NCBI GenBank assembly: GCA_965202675.1
Contig: OZ241842.1
Span: 1,302,001-1,366,000 of the forward strand
From: CATQHD01 sp965202675
Lineage (GTDB): Bacteria > Actinomycetota > Acidimicrobiia > Spongiisociales > Spongiisociaceae
DNA length: 64,000 nt
Reading direction: 5' to 3'
The position numbers were made by a program, and so were the translations under genes. The notes beneath the pieces are model-generated. The model was not told where the DNA came from. It ran no database searches and saw only the letters and a list, made by a program, of their open reading frames with translations. Below are positions 1-7,903 of this stretch, one piece after another; position 1 is the stretch's first letter; each line of letters begins with the position of its first letter.

Positions 1-1
1 T

Positions 2-589
2 GATGGACTCGTTCTGATCGGCAACGGAAAAATCCTCGTTTTGGGACGTGACGGCAGTAAGCAACATTATAAAGTGGATTTTGCCGAGAAATCCACGAGT
101 TGGCAGGAAGGTTTTTCACTGATTGAAGCTTATGAAAATCACATAGCATTGCTGGGCTATGATAATCAAGAAATAGCTGTTTTTGATGTTAAAAAAGGGG
201 TAGCACAGCCGATCGCAAAACCTGGCCCCGGTGTCTGGATCCCAAACGGGATTCCTGTAATCCCGTTAGATTCGTATCCGATAACCCAAGGTGATCAATT
301 TGTTATCGGTTTTCGTTCGATCACTGGCAAATGGTCTCTACATGCTATCAATCTCGTTGACCAATCAACTCAAAAGCTCGGCGAATACCCGGTTCCTGAG
401 CCCTACCCCTACAAGTACAAGCCCGAATTTCGGGCAGTGAGCATTGCAGACAGAAACTTGGTGCTGGCGTTCACCGACTGGCCGACGAACCATAAAGACT
501 ACTCGCTGATGAACATCGTTGATGATACCGGCGACCTGGTACCGGTGTTCCGCTTCCCAGACGGCTACTTCGTGCTGGCCGCCGCCTGA
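2..589 (+). CDS. Partial hypothetical protein (5' end outside window)
   Basis: The reading frame is open from base 2 through the TGA at 587-589, so the gene enters from upstream and only its last ~195 residues are visible. The TTG at 41 lies inside the open frame and is probably not the start. The product has alternating short hydrophobic strands with G/D turns (LIGNGKILVLGRDGSK and similar), as in beta-propeller or YncE-like proteins, but no family is recognised. Base composition is clearly A+T-richer than the core genes to the right, which fits a transferred region together with the IS element downstream. Confidence 0.6.
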   Translation, partial: DGLVLIGNGKILVLGRDGSKQHYKVDFAEKSTSWQEGFSLIEAYENHIALLGYDNQEIAVFDVKKGVAQPIAKPGPGVWIPNGIPVIPLDSYPITQGDQFVIGFRSITGKWSLHAINLVDQSTQKLGEYPVPEPYPYKYKPEFRAVSIADRNLVLAFTDWPTNHKDYSLMNIVDDTGDLVPVFRFPDGYFVLAAA

Positions 590-602
590 AAGGAAATCAT
601 AA

Positions 603-758
603 ATGAAACCAGACATAACCATCCGTATCGCCCCGCTTGCTCTGCTCGGCGTTCCGATGATCGCTGGACTGATCGTGTGGGCTTTCACCCATCATGAATC
701 ATGGATCTGGCTCATCCTCGGCGTAACTGCCGCCTTTTGCGTATCGGGATCGCCTTGA
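603..758 (+). CDS. Small membrane protein, possibly the 5' part of the next gene
   Basis: An ATG follows an AAAGGAA Shine-Dalgarno-like stretch (590-596), 14 bases after the preceding stop. It opens 51 codons with two hydrophobic segments (APLALLGVPMIAGLIVWAF and WIWLILGVTAAF). The TGA at 756-758 is in the same frame as the membrane ORF that starts at 777, and no other stop lies between them. It is therefore either a separate short gene or the N-terminal part of one longer membrane protein carrying a nonsense codon. No family recognised. Confidence 0.45.
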   Translation: MKPDITIRIAPLALLGVPMIAGLIVWAFTHHESWIWLILGVTAAFCVSGSP

Positions 759-1154
759 ACATTCAATTCGGCCTGGATGGTCGACAGTCCCGGTCGGGGC
801 CCAATCAACATCCTTGCCTTTGTCCTCGCATGCATAGCGGGAGGCACCATAACCGGGCTCGGGCTAGCCGTTTTCGGAGGGCTCATTCCTGCGTTGCCTC
901 AGTCTGGATACGTCGTTGTGGGGGTCGCCGTCTTTTCAAGTGTCGCCCTACTACGCGATCTTGGGATAATTCGATTCCAGGTACCCGAGAACAGACGCCA
1001 AGTACGCCAAACCGTCCTCCAGCAACGCCCGTTGGTAGGAGATATGATGTTCGGCTTCGAACTCGGGACCGGTGCCCGTACATTCGTACCTGCCACAGCC
1101 CCCTACTTGACAGCCCTAGCTGTGATCATCCTCGGCCACGGGATCATCCCAGGA

Positions 1155-1173
1155 CTAGGGCGTGTTAACACTA
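1155..1173. repeat. Left IS end: CTAG target duplication plus 15-bp terminal inverted repeat
   Basis: CTAG (1155-1158) is followed by GGCGTGTTAACACTA (1159-1173). The right end read in reverse complement is GGCCTGTTAACACTA followed by CTAG, so 14 of 15 positions match. CTAG targets are typical of IS5-family elements. Confidence 0.85.
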
Positions 1174-1969
1174 TTTCGTTTTGATATGGTATCATGTGGG
1201 GATGGAGATTACAGAAGCTCAGTACGAGCGTATCAAGTCGTATTTGCCGACGCAGCGCGGTAATGTCCGCGTGTCGAATCTGGATGTGCTCAACGCTTTT
1301 TTGTATGTGTTGGAGCACGGATGTAAGTGGCAGGGGTTGCCTGACCGGTTTGGTAATTGGCATACCATCTACACGCGGATGAACCGCTGGTCGAAGAATG
1401 GCGTGCTGGACAGGGTGTTTAGGGGTTTGCAGGATGAGGGGATCATCCGGATGAATCTGGAGGTTGTTTCTTTGGACAGCACGATCGTCAAGGTTCATCC
1501 CGATGGGATGGGCGCTCTGAAAAAAAGGGGCCCCAGGCGGTCGGCCGGTCCCGGGGGGGTTGGACGACCAAGATTCATATGGTTGCCGCGGATGCTCGAA
1601 CGGCGGTGATGTTTTCTCTTTCGGCGGGTCAGGACCATGACGCTGCGCATGGGCGGAGGCTGTTGGAGCGGATCGGCGTGCAACAGGATCCGTTGTTCTG
1701 GTGATGGACCGGGCGTATGAGGGGGACGAGACGCGGCAGTTGGCTTTGGATCTGGGGTATACGCCGGTGGTTCCTCCTACAGTCCGGCGGCGGAACCCTT
1801 GGGTCTATGACCAGGAGGTTTACAAGCGGCGCAACGAGGTCGAGCGGTTGTTCCGCCAGCTGAAGGAGTATCGTCGTGTCTTCTCCCGTTACGATAAACT
1901 CGACGTGGTTTACCTGGGGTTCATCACCTTTGCGCTGATAACAGAAACCCTACGTAGTGTTAACAGGCC
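1159..1969 (+). mobile_element. IS5-family (IS427-like) insertion sequence, 811 bp
   Basis: The element has 15-bp near-perfect terminal inverted repeats and is flanked by a 4-bp CTAG duplication. It carries a DDE transposase in two overlapping frames separated by an A7 G4 slippery run, the usual arrangement of IS427-group elements. It splits a host membrane-protein gene, and excising it restores that frame. An additional one-base lesion near 1690 makes this copy probably unable to produce transposase. Confidence 0.88.
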
Positions 1970-1973
1970 CTAG
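1202..1973 (+). pseudogene. IS5-family DDE transposase (frameshifted)
   Basis: OrfA starts at ATG 1202 (MEITEAQYERIKSYLP) and carries the helix-turn-helix region and the first catalytic Asp (LDSTIVKVH). At 1520-1527 the heptamer A AAA AAG would allow a programmed -1 shift into the frame reading GPQAVGRSRGGWTTKIHMV. That frame ends at TGA 1702-1704. The protein continues only after a second shift, near 1690, into VLVMDRAYEGD (second Asp) and RRNEVERLFRQLKEYRR (catalytic Glu). The second break looks like a one-base deletion. The final TAG stop lies in the right-hand CTAG target copy, four bases beyond the element. Confidence 0.85.
1955..1973. repeat. Right IS end: terminal inverted repeat plus CTAG duplication
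   Basis: TAGTGTTAACAGGCC (1955-1969) is the inverted match of the left end, with one mismatch, and is followed by CTAG (1970-1973), the second target copy. The TAG of this copy is the stop codon of the transposase frame. Confidence 0.85.
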
Positions 1974-2326
1974 CCGCCGGAGCGGGATTCGGCCTCGGAC
2001 GCGGCCTAGTCGTGGTAGACAGGGTGTTGCGAAGGGATCGTAGCCGCTGGGACACAGTATTACAGCGAAGAAAACATCTGTTGCCTCTCGTGGGGCTGGT
2101 GCCTGCAATTACTCTGATAGTGTTGCTGGCATCGGGTACCTAACCAACCGTACTGACAAATCCATCCACAGATGTCGATCGAAAATCGGCCGGTCTCCGC
2201 CGACGACCCGCGCGGGGCCGCAAACTCAGGCGTTCCTCGAACAGCGGCGCGGCGATTGCGGTCATAGATCCGCCCTCCTTTCCACAGGTTGCGAAACGGT
2301 ACAGGGGGCCTGTGGCCTTTCGAGGG

Positions 2327-2953
2327 TCAGAGCTCCCGGCGGCCTGTAAGGGCCCGGCCCAGGGTGATCTCGTCGGCGTAGTCCATGTCGCCGCCCACGG
2401 GGAGGCCGCTGGCCGGGCGGGTGACGGCCAAGCCGAGCGGCTTGAAGCGGCGCGCCAGGTACATGGCGGTGGTGTCACCCTCCATGGTGGGGTTGGTGGC
2501 GATGATCAACTCGGTAAGGGATTCATCGACCGCCCGGCGGCGCAGCTCCTCGATGCGCAGCTCGGCCGGGCCTACCCCGTCGATGGGAGAGAGGACGCCC
2601 CCCAACACGTGGTAGCGGCCCCGGAACTCCCGGGTGCGCTCGATGACCGCGATGTCCTGAGCGCGCTCCACCACGCAAACCACGGCCGGATCCCGGCGCG
2701 GATCAAGACAGATGGAGCACTCCGCCCCGGAGGTGACGTTGTAGCACCGGGAGCATTGGGAAGTCTGTTCGCGCATGTCCACGATGGCCTGCGCCAGACT
2801 GCACGCCTCCTCCTTCTCGATATTGAGAAGATGGAAGGCCAACCGCTGAGCCGACTTGCGCCCCACCCCGGGAAGCCGGGTCAGCTCATCGATCAAGCGC
2901 TGGACAGACTGCTCGAACATCGGATCATTCAGCGTAGACGCAGGGCGCGACAT
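2327..2953 (-). CDS. recR: Recombination protein RecR
   Basis: The 208-residue product matches RecR along its full length. It has an N-terminal helix-hairpin-helix (LTRLPGVGRKSAQRLAFHLL), a four-cysteine zinc finger (CSRCYNVTSGAECSIC), and a Toprim domain with VVERAQDIAVIE and the late segment LPVGGDMDYADEITLGRAL. RecR acts with RecO/RecF to load RecA on gapped DNA. The usual dnaX-ybaB-recR order is not seen; a glycosyltransferase lies upstream on the same strand instead. An internal Met (MFEQSVQRL, residue 12) is an equally good start, since other RecR proteins begin near there. Confidence 0.95.
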   Translation of the reverse strand: MSRPASTLNDPMFEQSVQRLIDELTRLPGVGRKSAQRLAFHLLNIEKEEACSLAQAIVDMREQTSQCSRCYNVTSGAECSICLDPRRDPAVVCVVERAQDIAVIERTREFRGRYHVLGGVLSPIDGVGPAELRIEELRRRAVDESLTELIIATNPTMEGDTTAMYLARRFKPLGLAVTRPASGLPVGGDMDYADEITLGRALTGRREL

Positions 2954-3004
2954 TCCCGGTTATTCCCCGCCCCGTACGGCGGATCATCCCGACCCGCTGC
3001 AGGT

Positions 3005-4099
3005 TCAGCGCCCTCCGGTCATTCCGGCCAGGCCGGCGTCGAAGCGGCGGGCTGCGGTCTGCCATGAGTAGTTTTCGACGGCGAGGGCGCGGGCCGCCTC
3101 CCCCATCTCCCGGCGGCGGGGGGCGATCAGCCGCACCGCTTCGACTATCTCGCCCACCGAGGCGGCTACGTAGCCCGTCACTCCCGGCGTAACGGTTTCG
3201 GGGGCGCCTCCCGAGGTTCCGGCCACCACCGGAATGCCGGTGGCCGATGCCTCCAGGTACACGATACCCAGGCCTTCCACCTCCAGCCCCAGACGGCGGG
3301 AACGGCAGGGCATCACGAAAATGTCGCAGGAGCGGTACATATCCGGCAGCCGCTCCCAGGGCACATCCGACTCCACCCGGACCGGCACCGGCGACCGGGC
3401 GGCCCGCCGCCGGATGCGGGCTTCGAGACGGCCCTGTCCGGCCAGCAGCACCGACGCCGGCATTCCTTCGGACCGGAGCCGCTCGGCCGCCGCCAGCACC
3501 CGCAGGTGGCCCTTGCGGGGAACGAAGCGGGAGATGCATCCCAGCACCAGCCCGCCGTCCTCCCCGCCCCTCCGCCGGCCGCCCCCGCCCTCCGCATCCA
3601 CCGGACGGAACGCATCCAGATCCACCCCGGCGCCCAGCACCGTGACCTCCGCCGCCCCCATCGCCGCCGCCCGGCGGGCGGTGAATTCGGACACCGCAAA
3701 CACCAGGGCGGCCCTGCGGAAGGTCCATCCGAGCGTCTGGCGCAGGAACGGAACCGCGCCGGGCAGGGTCACCTCGGCTCCGTGGGCGATCACCGCGTAG
3801 GGAAGCCCGAAGGCCCGGGCGATCCTCGGCCCCAGCTGGGCGAGGGGATGGGGCGCCCCGAACACCACCGCCTCCGGCTCGAACTCCCTGATGCGGCCGG
3901 CCAGCCACCGGTATGTCCGGGGAGTGGGCAGCATGAAGGAGTCAGCGCTGCGCACCACGCCGGGCTCGGACGGCGCCCCAGGGTGGGCGGGCGCCAGCAC
4001 CCGGAAAGACGCACCGGAATGGGCGGCCAGATTCGACAGGTACTGCTGTATGCCCCCCGGCTTGGGGGGGTAGTCGTTGGTGACCAGCAACACCCTCAC
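3005..4099 (-). CDS. GT4 family glycosyltransferase, PimB-like
   Basis: A 364-residue GT-B fold protein. The N-terminus MRVLLVTNDYPPKPGGIQQY has the acceptor-side GGI loop seen in actinobacterial phosphatidylinositol-mannoside mannosyltransferases (PimB). The C-terminal donor domain carries GCISRFVPRKGH and the E-x7-E type signature EGLGIVYLEASATGIPVVAG. The likely role is transfer of mannose or another nucleotide-activated sugar to a membrane glycolipid on the cytoplasmic face. A low-complexity Gly/Arg linker (residues ~170-185) joins the two domains. The substrate cannot be read from sequence; PimB is the nearest named family, by motif memory only. Confidence 0.8.
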   Translation of the reverse strand: MRVLLVTNDYPPKPGGIQQYLSNLAAHSGASFRVLAPAHPGAPSEPGVVRSADSFMLPTPRTYRWLAGRIREFEPEAVVFGAPHPLAQLGPRIARAFGLPYAVIAHGAEVTLPGAVPFLRQTLGWTFRRAALVFAVSEFTARRAAAMGAAEVTVLGAGVDLDAFRPVDAEGGGGRRRGGEDGGLVLGCISRFVPRKGHLRVLAAAERLRSEGMPASVLLAGQGRLEARIRRRAARSPVPVRVESDVPWERLPDMYRSCDIFVMPCRSRRLGLEVEGLGIVYLEASATGIPVVAGTSGGAPETVTPGVTGYVAASVGEIVEAVRLIAPRRREMGEAARALAVENYSWQTAARRFDAGLAGMTGGR

Positions 4100-4129
4100 A
4101 AAGCCGCTGCTCCGGCCCCGGGGAACATT

Positions 4130-4351
4130 CTAAAGATGCTTGCGGGCCAGCGCCTCGTAACGCGGGTCACGGCGGTCCGCCGGCTTCAAACGGCCCCGCC
4201 ACCGGGAGGCAAACGAGGGCCTGCCTTCCCCCGCCGTCTCCCTGAGCAGCTGCTCTATGAGCGACGACAGCGACATGCCGAGGGACCCGGCGTACTGCTC
4301 GGCCATCGGAATCACCTCGGCGTCCACGGTTACCGTGAGTTTCTGCATCAA
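4130..4351 (-). CDS. Ribbon-helix-helix antitoxin-like protein (DUF6364 type), orphan
   Basis: A 73-residue protein. Its N-terminus QKLTVTVDAEVIPMAEQYA and following helix GMSLSSLIEQLLRE are those of RHH/DUF6364 antitoxins: a beta strand that pairs in a dimer and contacts DNA, then two helices. The C-terminus (RWRGRLKPADRRDPRYEALARKHL) resembles toxin-binding tails. A partner PIN-domain toxin would be expected just downstream, but the next gene on this strand, 31 bases away, is the glycosyltransferase. It is therefore an orphan antitoxin or a stand-alone regulator. Confidence 0.65.
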   Translation of the reverse strand: MMQKLTVTVDAEVIPMAEQYAGSLGMSLSSLIEQLLRETAGEGRPSFASRWRGRLKPADRRDPRYEALARKHL

Positions 4352-4427
4352 GCTCCGACTCCCTGTCGATGCCTATACGTATATACCCGGCAATATACGG
4401 CATCAGGGCGGCGGCGCAAGCGGGCGG

Positions 4428-5666
4428 TCAGCCTTCGAGGTGGCCGGCCACGTTGTAGGTGGAGAGGATGGGATCCTGGCCGGGCGGCAGCATCACCTGG
4501 GTAACCGAGGTGTTTTCGAGGGGGCTGAGCATCGTCCGGGCCTGCCGGTATTCGAGGCCCAACACCGTCGCCGCGTAGGCCCTGATGGCGCCGCCGTGCG
4601 AGGCGGCGGCCACCCGGCGGCCCCGATGGGTGCGCCCCAGACCCTCGATGAAGGCGGACACCCGCTCCCGCACCTCCGCCCAGGTCTCGCCGGTGCCTCC
4701 CCGGCGGAAGTCGCGTCGGTTGTCGTCGTATCCGTCGAGGCTGCCGGACGCCCTCAGGTCCTCCCACCGCTCCCCCTCCCAGCCGCCCAGGTTGATCTCC
4801 TTCAGGCCGTCGACCGGGACGGGCCGCCTTCCGAAGGCGATCTCGGCGGTGGCCGCCGCCCTTCCCAGCGGAGACGAGAACACTTCGTCGATCTTCCCGA
4901 TCCAGCCGCCCAACAGGCGCGCCTGGCGCCGCCCCTCGGGATGGAGCCCCCAGTCGCTGTGCCCCTGCGCCCGGCCCTCCAGGTTGGGGAGGGTCGCCCC
5001 GTGCCGGATCAGCTCCACCAGAACCGAGGAATCCCGGCTATGCAGATATCGGACAATACGGGAGACCGGACCCAGATGGGCGGCGTCGTTGTACCGCCGG
5101 ATCATCGGCCCCGCCTCCCCGAACGACAGCTCGCAGAAGGCCGTGTTGTCCAGTATTCCCAGCCTCCGATGTCCGGCCGGGGCGCCCAGCAGACGCATGA
5201 ACAGGGCGTCGATCAGCCCGGCGTGGGTTACGACCAGCGCGGACTGCCCGTCGTCGAGCCGGGAGGCCAGATCCCCCAGGGCCTCCCACGCCCGGTCGGC
5301 CACCTCCCTGGGGGACTCGCCGGTCCTCCCTATCTTCACCTCCGGATCGCGGTGGATGCGTTTCAGTTCCTCGGCGTAGCGTTCCAACACCACCTCGCTG
5401 GACAGACCTTCCCACTCGCCGATGTCGCCCTCCCTCCAGAGGGGGTTCCGGCGCGGCTCGCAGCCGGCCGCCCGGGCGGTGTCGACGCTGCGCTCCAGAT
5501 CAGAGGATTCGACCGCCGCCCACTCCCGCCCGGCCAGCCTCGCACCCGCCCGCTCCGCCTGGCGGCGCCCTTCGGCGGTGAGGGGTGAACAACCTGCGCC
5601 CTGCCAGACATGGCGGGCGTTGGCCTCGGACAGGCCGTGGCGCATCAGGACCACATGCTTCGCCAA
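4428..5666 (-). CDS. Tandem-domain histidine phosphatase superfamily protein
   Basis: The 412-residue product contains two complete phosphoglycerate-mutase-like domains. Domain 1 (residues ~1-200) has the RHG motif in VVLMRHGLSEAN and the second catalytic His in VVTHAGLIDALF. Domain 2 (~205-400) repeats this with VELIRHGATLPN and AASHGGAIRAYAA. Both phosphohistidine active sites look intact. The TTG start at 5666 was chosen because GGAAGGA sits just upstream and the first domain begins immediately; the open frame further upstream is antisense to hppA and not coding. Substrate unknown; single-domain relatives act on phosphoglycerate, sugar phosphates or nucleotide intermediates. Confidence 0.85.
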   Translation of the reverse strand: MAKHVVLMRHGLSEANARHVWQGAGCSPLTAEGRRQAERAGARLAGREWAAVESSDLERSVDTARAAGCEPRRNPLWREGDIGEWEGLSSEVVLERYAEELKRIHRDPEVKIGRTGESPREVADRAWEALGDLASRLDDGQSALVVTHAGLIDALFMRLLGAPAGHRRLGILDNTAFCELSFGEAGPMIRRYNDAAHLGPVSRIVRYLHSRDSSVLVELIRHGATLPNLEGRAQGHSDWGLHPEGRRQARLLGGWIGKIDEVFSSPLGRAAATAEIAFGRRPVPVDGLKEINLGGWEGERWEDLRASGSLDGYDDNRRDFRRGGTGETWAEVRERVSAFIEGLGRTHRGRRVAAASHGGAIRAYAATVLGLEYRQARTMLSPLENTSVTQVMLPPGQDPILSTYNVAGHLEG

Positions 5667-5779
5667 AGATCTTCCTTCCGCCGCCTGCCGCTGCCGCCCG
5701 CTCCTGCGGTTGCCGGGCCCGTCTTCCATGCCGGGGCGCGCCGCCGCCGAGCAGCCCCTTCCCCGCAGAACAACCCCGC

Positions 5780-7834
5780 TCAGATGAAAGCGGCGGCGAA
5801 GATGAGAGAAACGATGGTCATCACCTTGATAACGATGTTCATCGCCGGCCCGGAAGTGTCCTTGAAGGGATCCCCAACCGTATCGCCGATCACCGCCGCC
5901 TTGTGCTGCTCGGAGCCCTTCCCGCCGAAGGCGCCCGCCTCGATGTACTTTTTGGCGTTGTCCCACGCCCCGCCGGCGTTGGCCATGAAGATGGCCAGCA
6001 GGAATCCGGTCACCAGCGCCCCCGCCAGGAACCCGCCCAGGGCTTCCACGTCCACGAACCCGACCGCCAGGGGCAGCGCTACGGCCAGGGCCCCCGGAAT
6101 CACCATCTCCCGCAGGGCCGAGCCGGTGGCGATCTCGACCGTCCTGGCGTATTCGGGCCGGGCCTCCGGATCGCCCGCCAACAGCCCGGGGATGTCCCGG
6201 AACTGCCGCCGCACCTCTTCGATCATGCGGAAGGCGGCCCTGCCCACCGCCTTTATGGTCAGCGCCGCGAACAGGAACGGGAACATAGCCCCCAGAAACA
6301 GGCCGACGGTCGCGCCTACGTTGGTGATGTCGATGGCGTCGAGGCCGACCGCCTGGGTGAAGGCGGCGAACAGAGCCAGGGCCGTGACCGCCGCCGAGGC
6401 GATGGCGAAACCCTTGCCCAGGGCGGCGGTGGTGTTGCCCAGGGAGTCCAGCTCGTCGGTGGCTTCCCGCACCTCGGGGGGCAGGTGGGCCATCTCGGCG
6501 ATTCCGCCCGCGTTGTCGGCAATGGGGCCGTAGGCGTCGACCGCCACGGTAATGCCGAGGGTGGACAGCACCCCGATGGCGGCGATGGCCACCCCGTAGA
6601 TGCCGCCCCCCTCCCCGATCGCCCAGTCCCCGGCCGCGTAGGCGCCGGCGATCCCCGCCGCCACCACGATCACCGAGAAGGCGGCCGAGCGCATCCCTTC
6701 CGCCACCCCGGCGAGCACCACGGTGGCCGGGCCGGTCTCTGATTGGCGGGCGATCTCCTTGACGGTCTTGTAATGGTCGGAGGTGAACACCTCGGACAGC
6801 TTGCCCACCGCCAGGCCCACCAGCAGGCCGACCAGCACCGCCAGGGCCAGGCCGTAGGGGTTTTCCACCCCGCTGCCGCCGAAGATCACGTTGGTGAGGA
6901 TCAGCGTGCCGATGACGGTGAGCGCCGCCGCCGCGTTGTTGCCCCGGTGCAGGGCGGCGGCCAGGTTGTCGCCGGTAACCCGCACGAAGAAGGAGCCGAT
7001 GATGGCGGCCAGCATCCCCACCGCCGCCACCGCCAGCGGGAATATGACCGCCTCCACTGCGAAATCCCTCCCGGCGAAGACGATGGCCGCGTAGGCGAGC
7101 GGCGCCACTATCGACCCCACGTAGGACTCGAACAGATCGGCGCCCATGCCCGCCACGTCCCCCACGTTGTCCCCCACGTTGTCGGCGATCACCGCCGGGT
7201 TGCGGGGGTCGTCCTCGGGAATCCCCGCCTCCACCTTGCCCACCAGGTCGGCCCCGACGTCCGCCGCCTTGGTGTAGATGCCGCCCCCCACCCGGGCGAA
7301 CAGGGCGATCGACGAGCCCCCCAGCCCGATGGCGGCGATGATGTTGAAGCTGTCCGAGTCGGCGCCGAGCAGCTCCACGAACACCAGGTAACCGACCGCC
7401 ACCCCCAGCAGACCCAGGCCGGCCACGCTGAAACCCATCACCGCCCCGCCCCGGAAGGCCACCGGCAGCGCCTGCTTCACCCCGCCCTGCCGGGCCGCCT
7501 CGGCGGTGCGGCTGTTGGCGGCGGTGGCGATCCGCATTCCCGCGAAGCCGGCCCCGGCCGACAGCAGCGCCCCGAACACGTAGGCGACGAAACCCCAGGG
7601 GGCGCCCCATGGAAGGACGACCGCGATGAGCACCGCCATCATCACCACGAACACCGCCACCCAGGTGTATTCGCGCCTCATGAAGGCGTCGGCCCCCTCG
7701 CGGATGGCGGCCGACAGCTCCTTCATGCGGGCGTTCCCCTGGTCGGCGGCCAGCACCACCCGGGCGTAGTAGACCGCCAAGACGATGGCGGCCGCCCCGG
7801 CGGCCAGGGCGGCGATGGACACGGCGTAGGACAT
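5780..7834 (-). CDS. hppA: Membrane-bound (ion-pumping) pyrophosphatase
   Basis: The 684-residue polytopic protein has all hallmark motifs of M-PPase: DVGADLVGKVE, DDPRNPAVIADNVGDNVGD and the C-terminal GDTVGDPFKDTSGPAMNI, which bind Mg-pyrophosphate. It hydrolyses cytosolic PPi and pumps H+ or Na+ across the membrane. The diagnostic segment NTTAALGKGFAIASA has Ala and Gly where K+-independent enzymes carry Lys and Thr, so it should be a K+-dependent form. Whether it moves H+ or Na+ cannot be decided here. It is separated from glcB by 66 bases containing a promoter-like sequence, so it may be expressed on its own. Confidence 0.95.
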   Translation of the reverse strand: MSYAVSIAALAAGAAAIVLAVYYARVVLAADQGNARMKELSAAIREGADAFMRREYTWVAVFVVMMAVLIAVVLPWGAPWGFVAYVFGALLSAGAGFAGMRIATAANSRTAEAARQGGVKQALPVAFRGGAVMGFSVAGLGLLGVAVGYLVFVELLGADSDSFNIIAAIGLGGSSIALFARVGGGIYTKAADVGADLVGKVEAGIPEDDPRNPAVIADNVGDNVGDVAGMGADLFESYVGSIVAPLAYAAIVFAGRDFAVEAVIFPLAVAAVGMLAAIIGSFFVRVTGDNLAAALHRGNNAAAALTVIGTLILTNVIFGGSGVENPYGLALAVLVGLLVGLAVGKLSEVFTSDHYKTVKEIARQSETGPATVVLAGVAEGMRSAAFSVIVVAAGIAGAYAAGDWAIGEGGGIYGVAIAAIGVLSTLGITVAVDAYGPIADNAGGIAEMAHLPPEVREATDELDSLGNTTAALGKGFAIASAAVTALALFAAFTQAVGLDAIDITNVGATVGLFLGAMFPFLFAALTIKAVGRAAFRMIEEVRRQFRDIPGLLAGDPEARPEYARTVEIATGSALREMVIPGALAVALPLAVGFVDVEALGGFLAGALVTGFLLAIFMANAGGAWDNAKKYIEAGAFGGKGSEQHKAAVIGDTVGDPFKDTSGPAMNIVIKVMTIVSLIFAAAFI

Positions 7835-7874
7835 GTTCGGAACCTCTTCTCGAAACGGCGGGACGGGCTGGTTG

Positions 7875-7903
7875 AGTATATGACCGCCGGCGGACGGTTT
7901 CTA
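7875..7903 (-). promoter_or_regulatory. Putative promoter of hppA
   Basis: Read on the minus strand, TAGAAA (7898-7903) is followed after exactly 17 bases by TATACT (7875-7880), about 40 bases before the hppA ATG. It overlaps the last codons of glcB. This is a sequence match only. Confidence 0.4.

Larger units (their letters stand above)
777..2143 (+). pseudogene. Membrane protein gene interrupted by an IS5-family element
   Basis: The 5' part (777-1158) encodes a hydrophobic protein with several membrane segments (ILAFVLACIAGGTITGLGLA and others). The frame ends in the IS at codon CTA (1155-1157). Removing the IS (1159-1969) and one copy of the CTAG duplication rejoins the frame exactly: CTA is followed by GCC GCC GGA at 1973 onward. 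It then runs 56 more codons through another membrane segment (LLPLVGLVPAITLIVLL) to TAA at 2141-2143. This is a clean insertional disruption. Function unknown; the unbroken protein would have about 185 residues, or more if it begins at 603. Confidence 0.8.
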
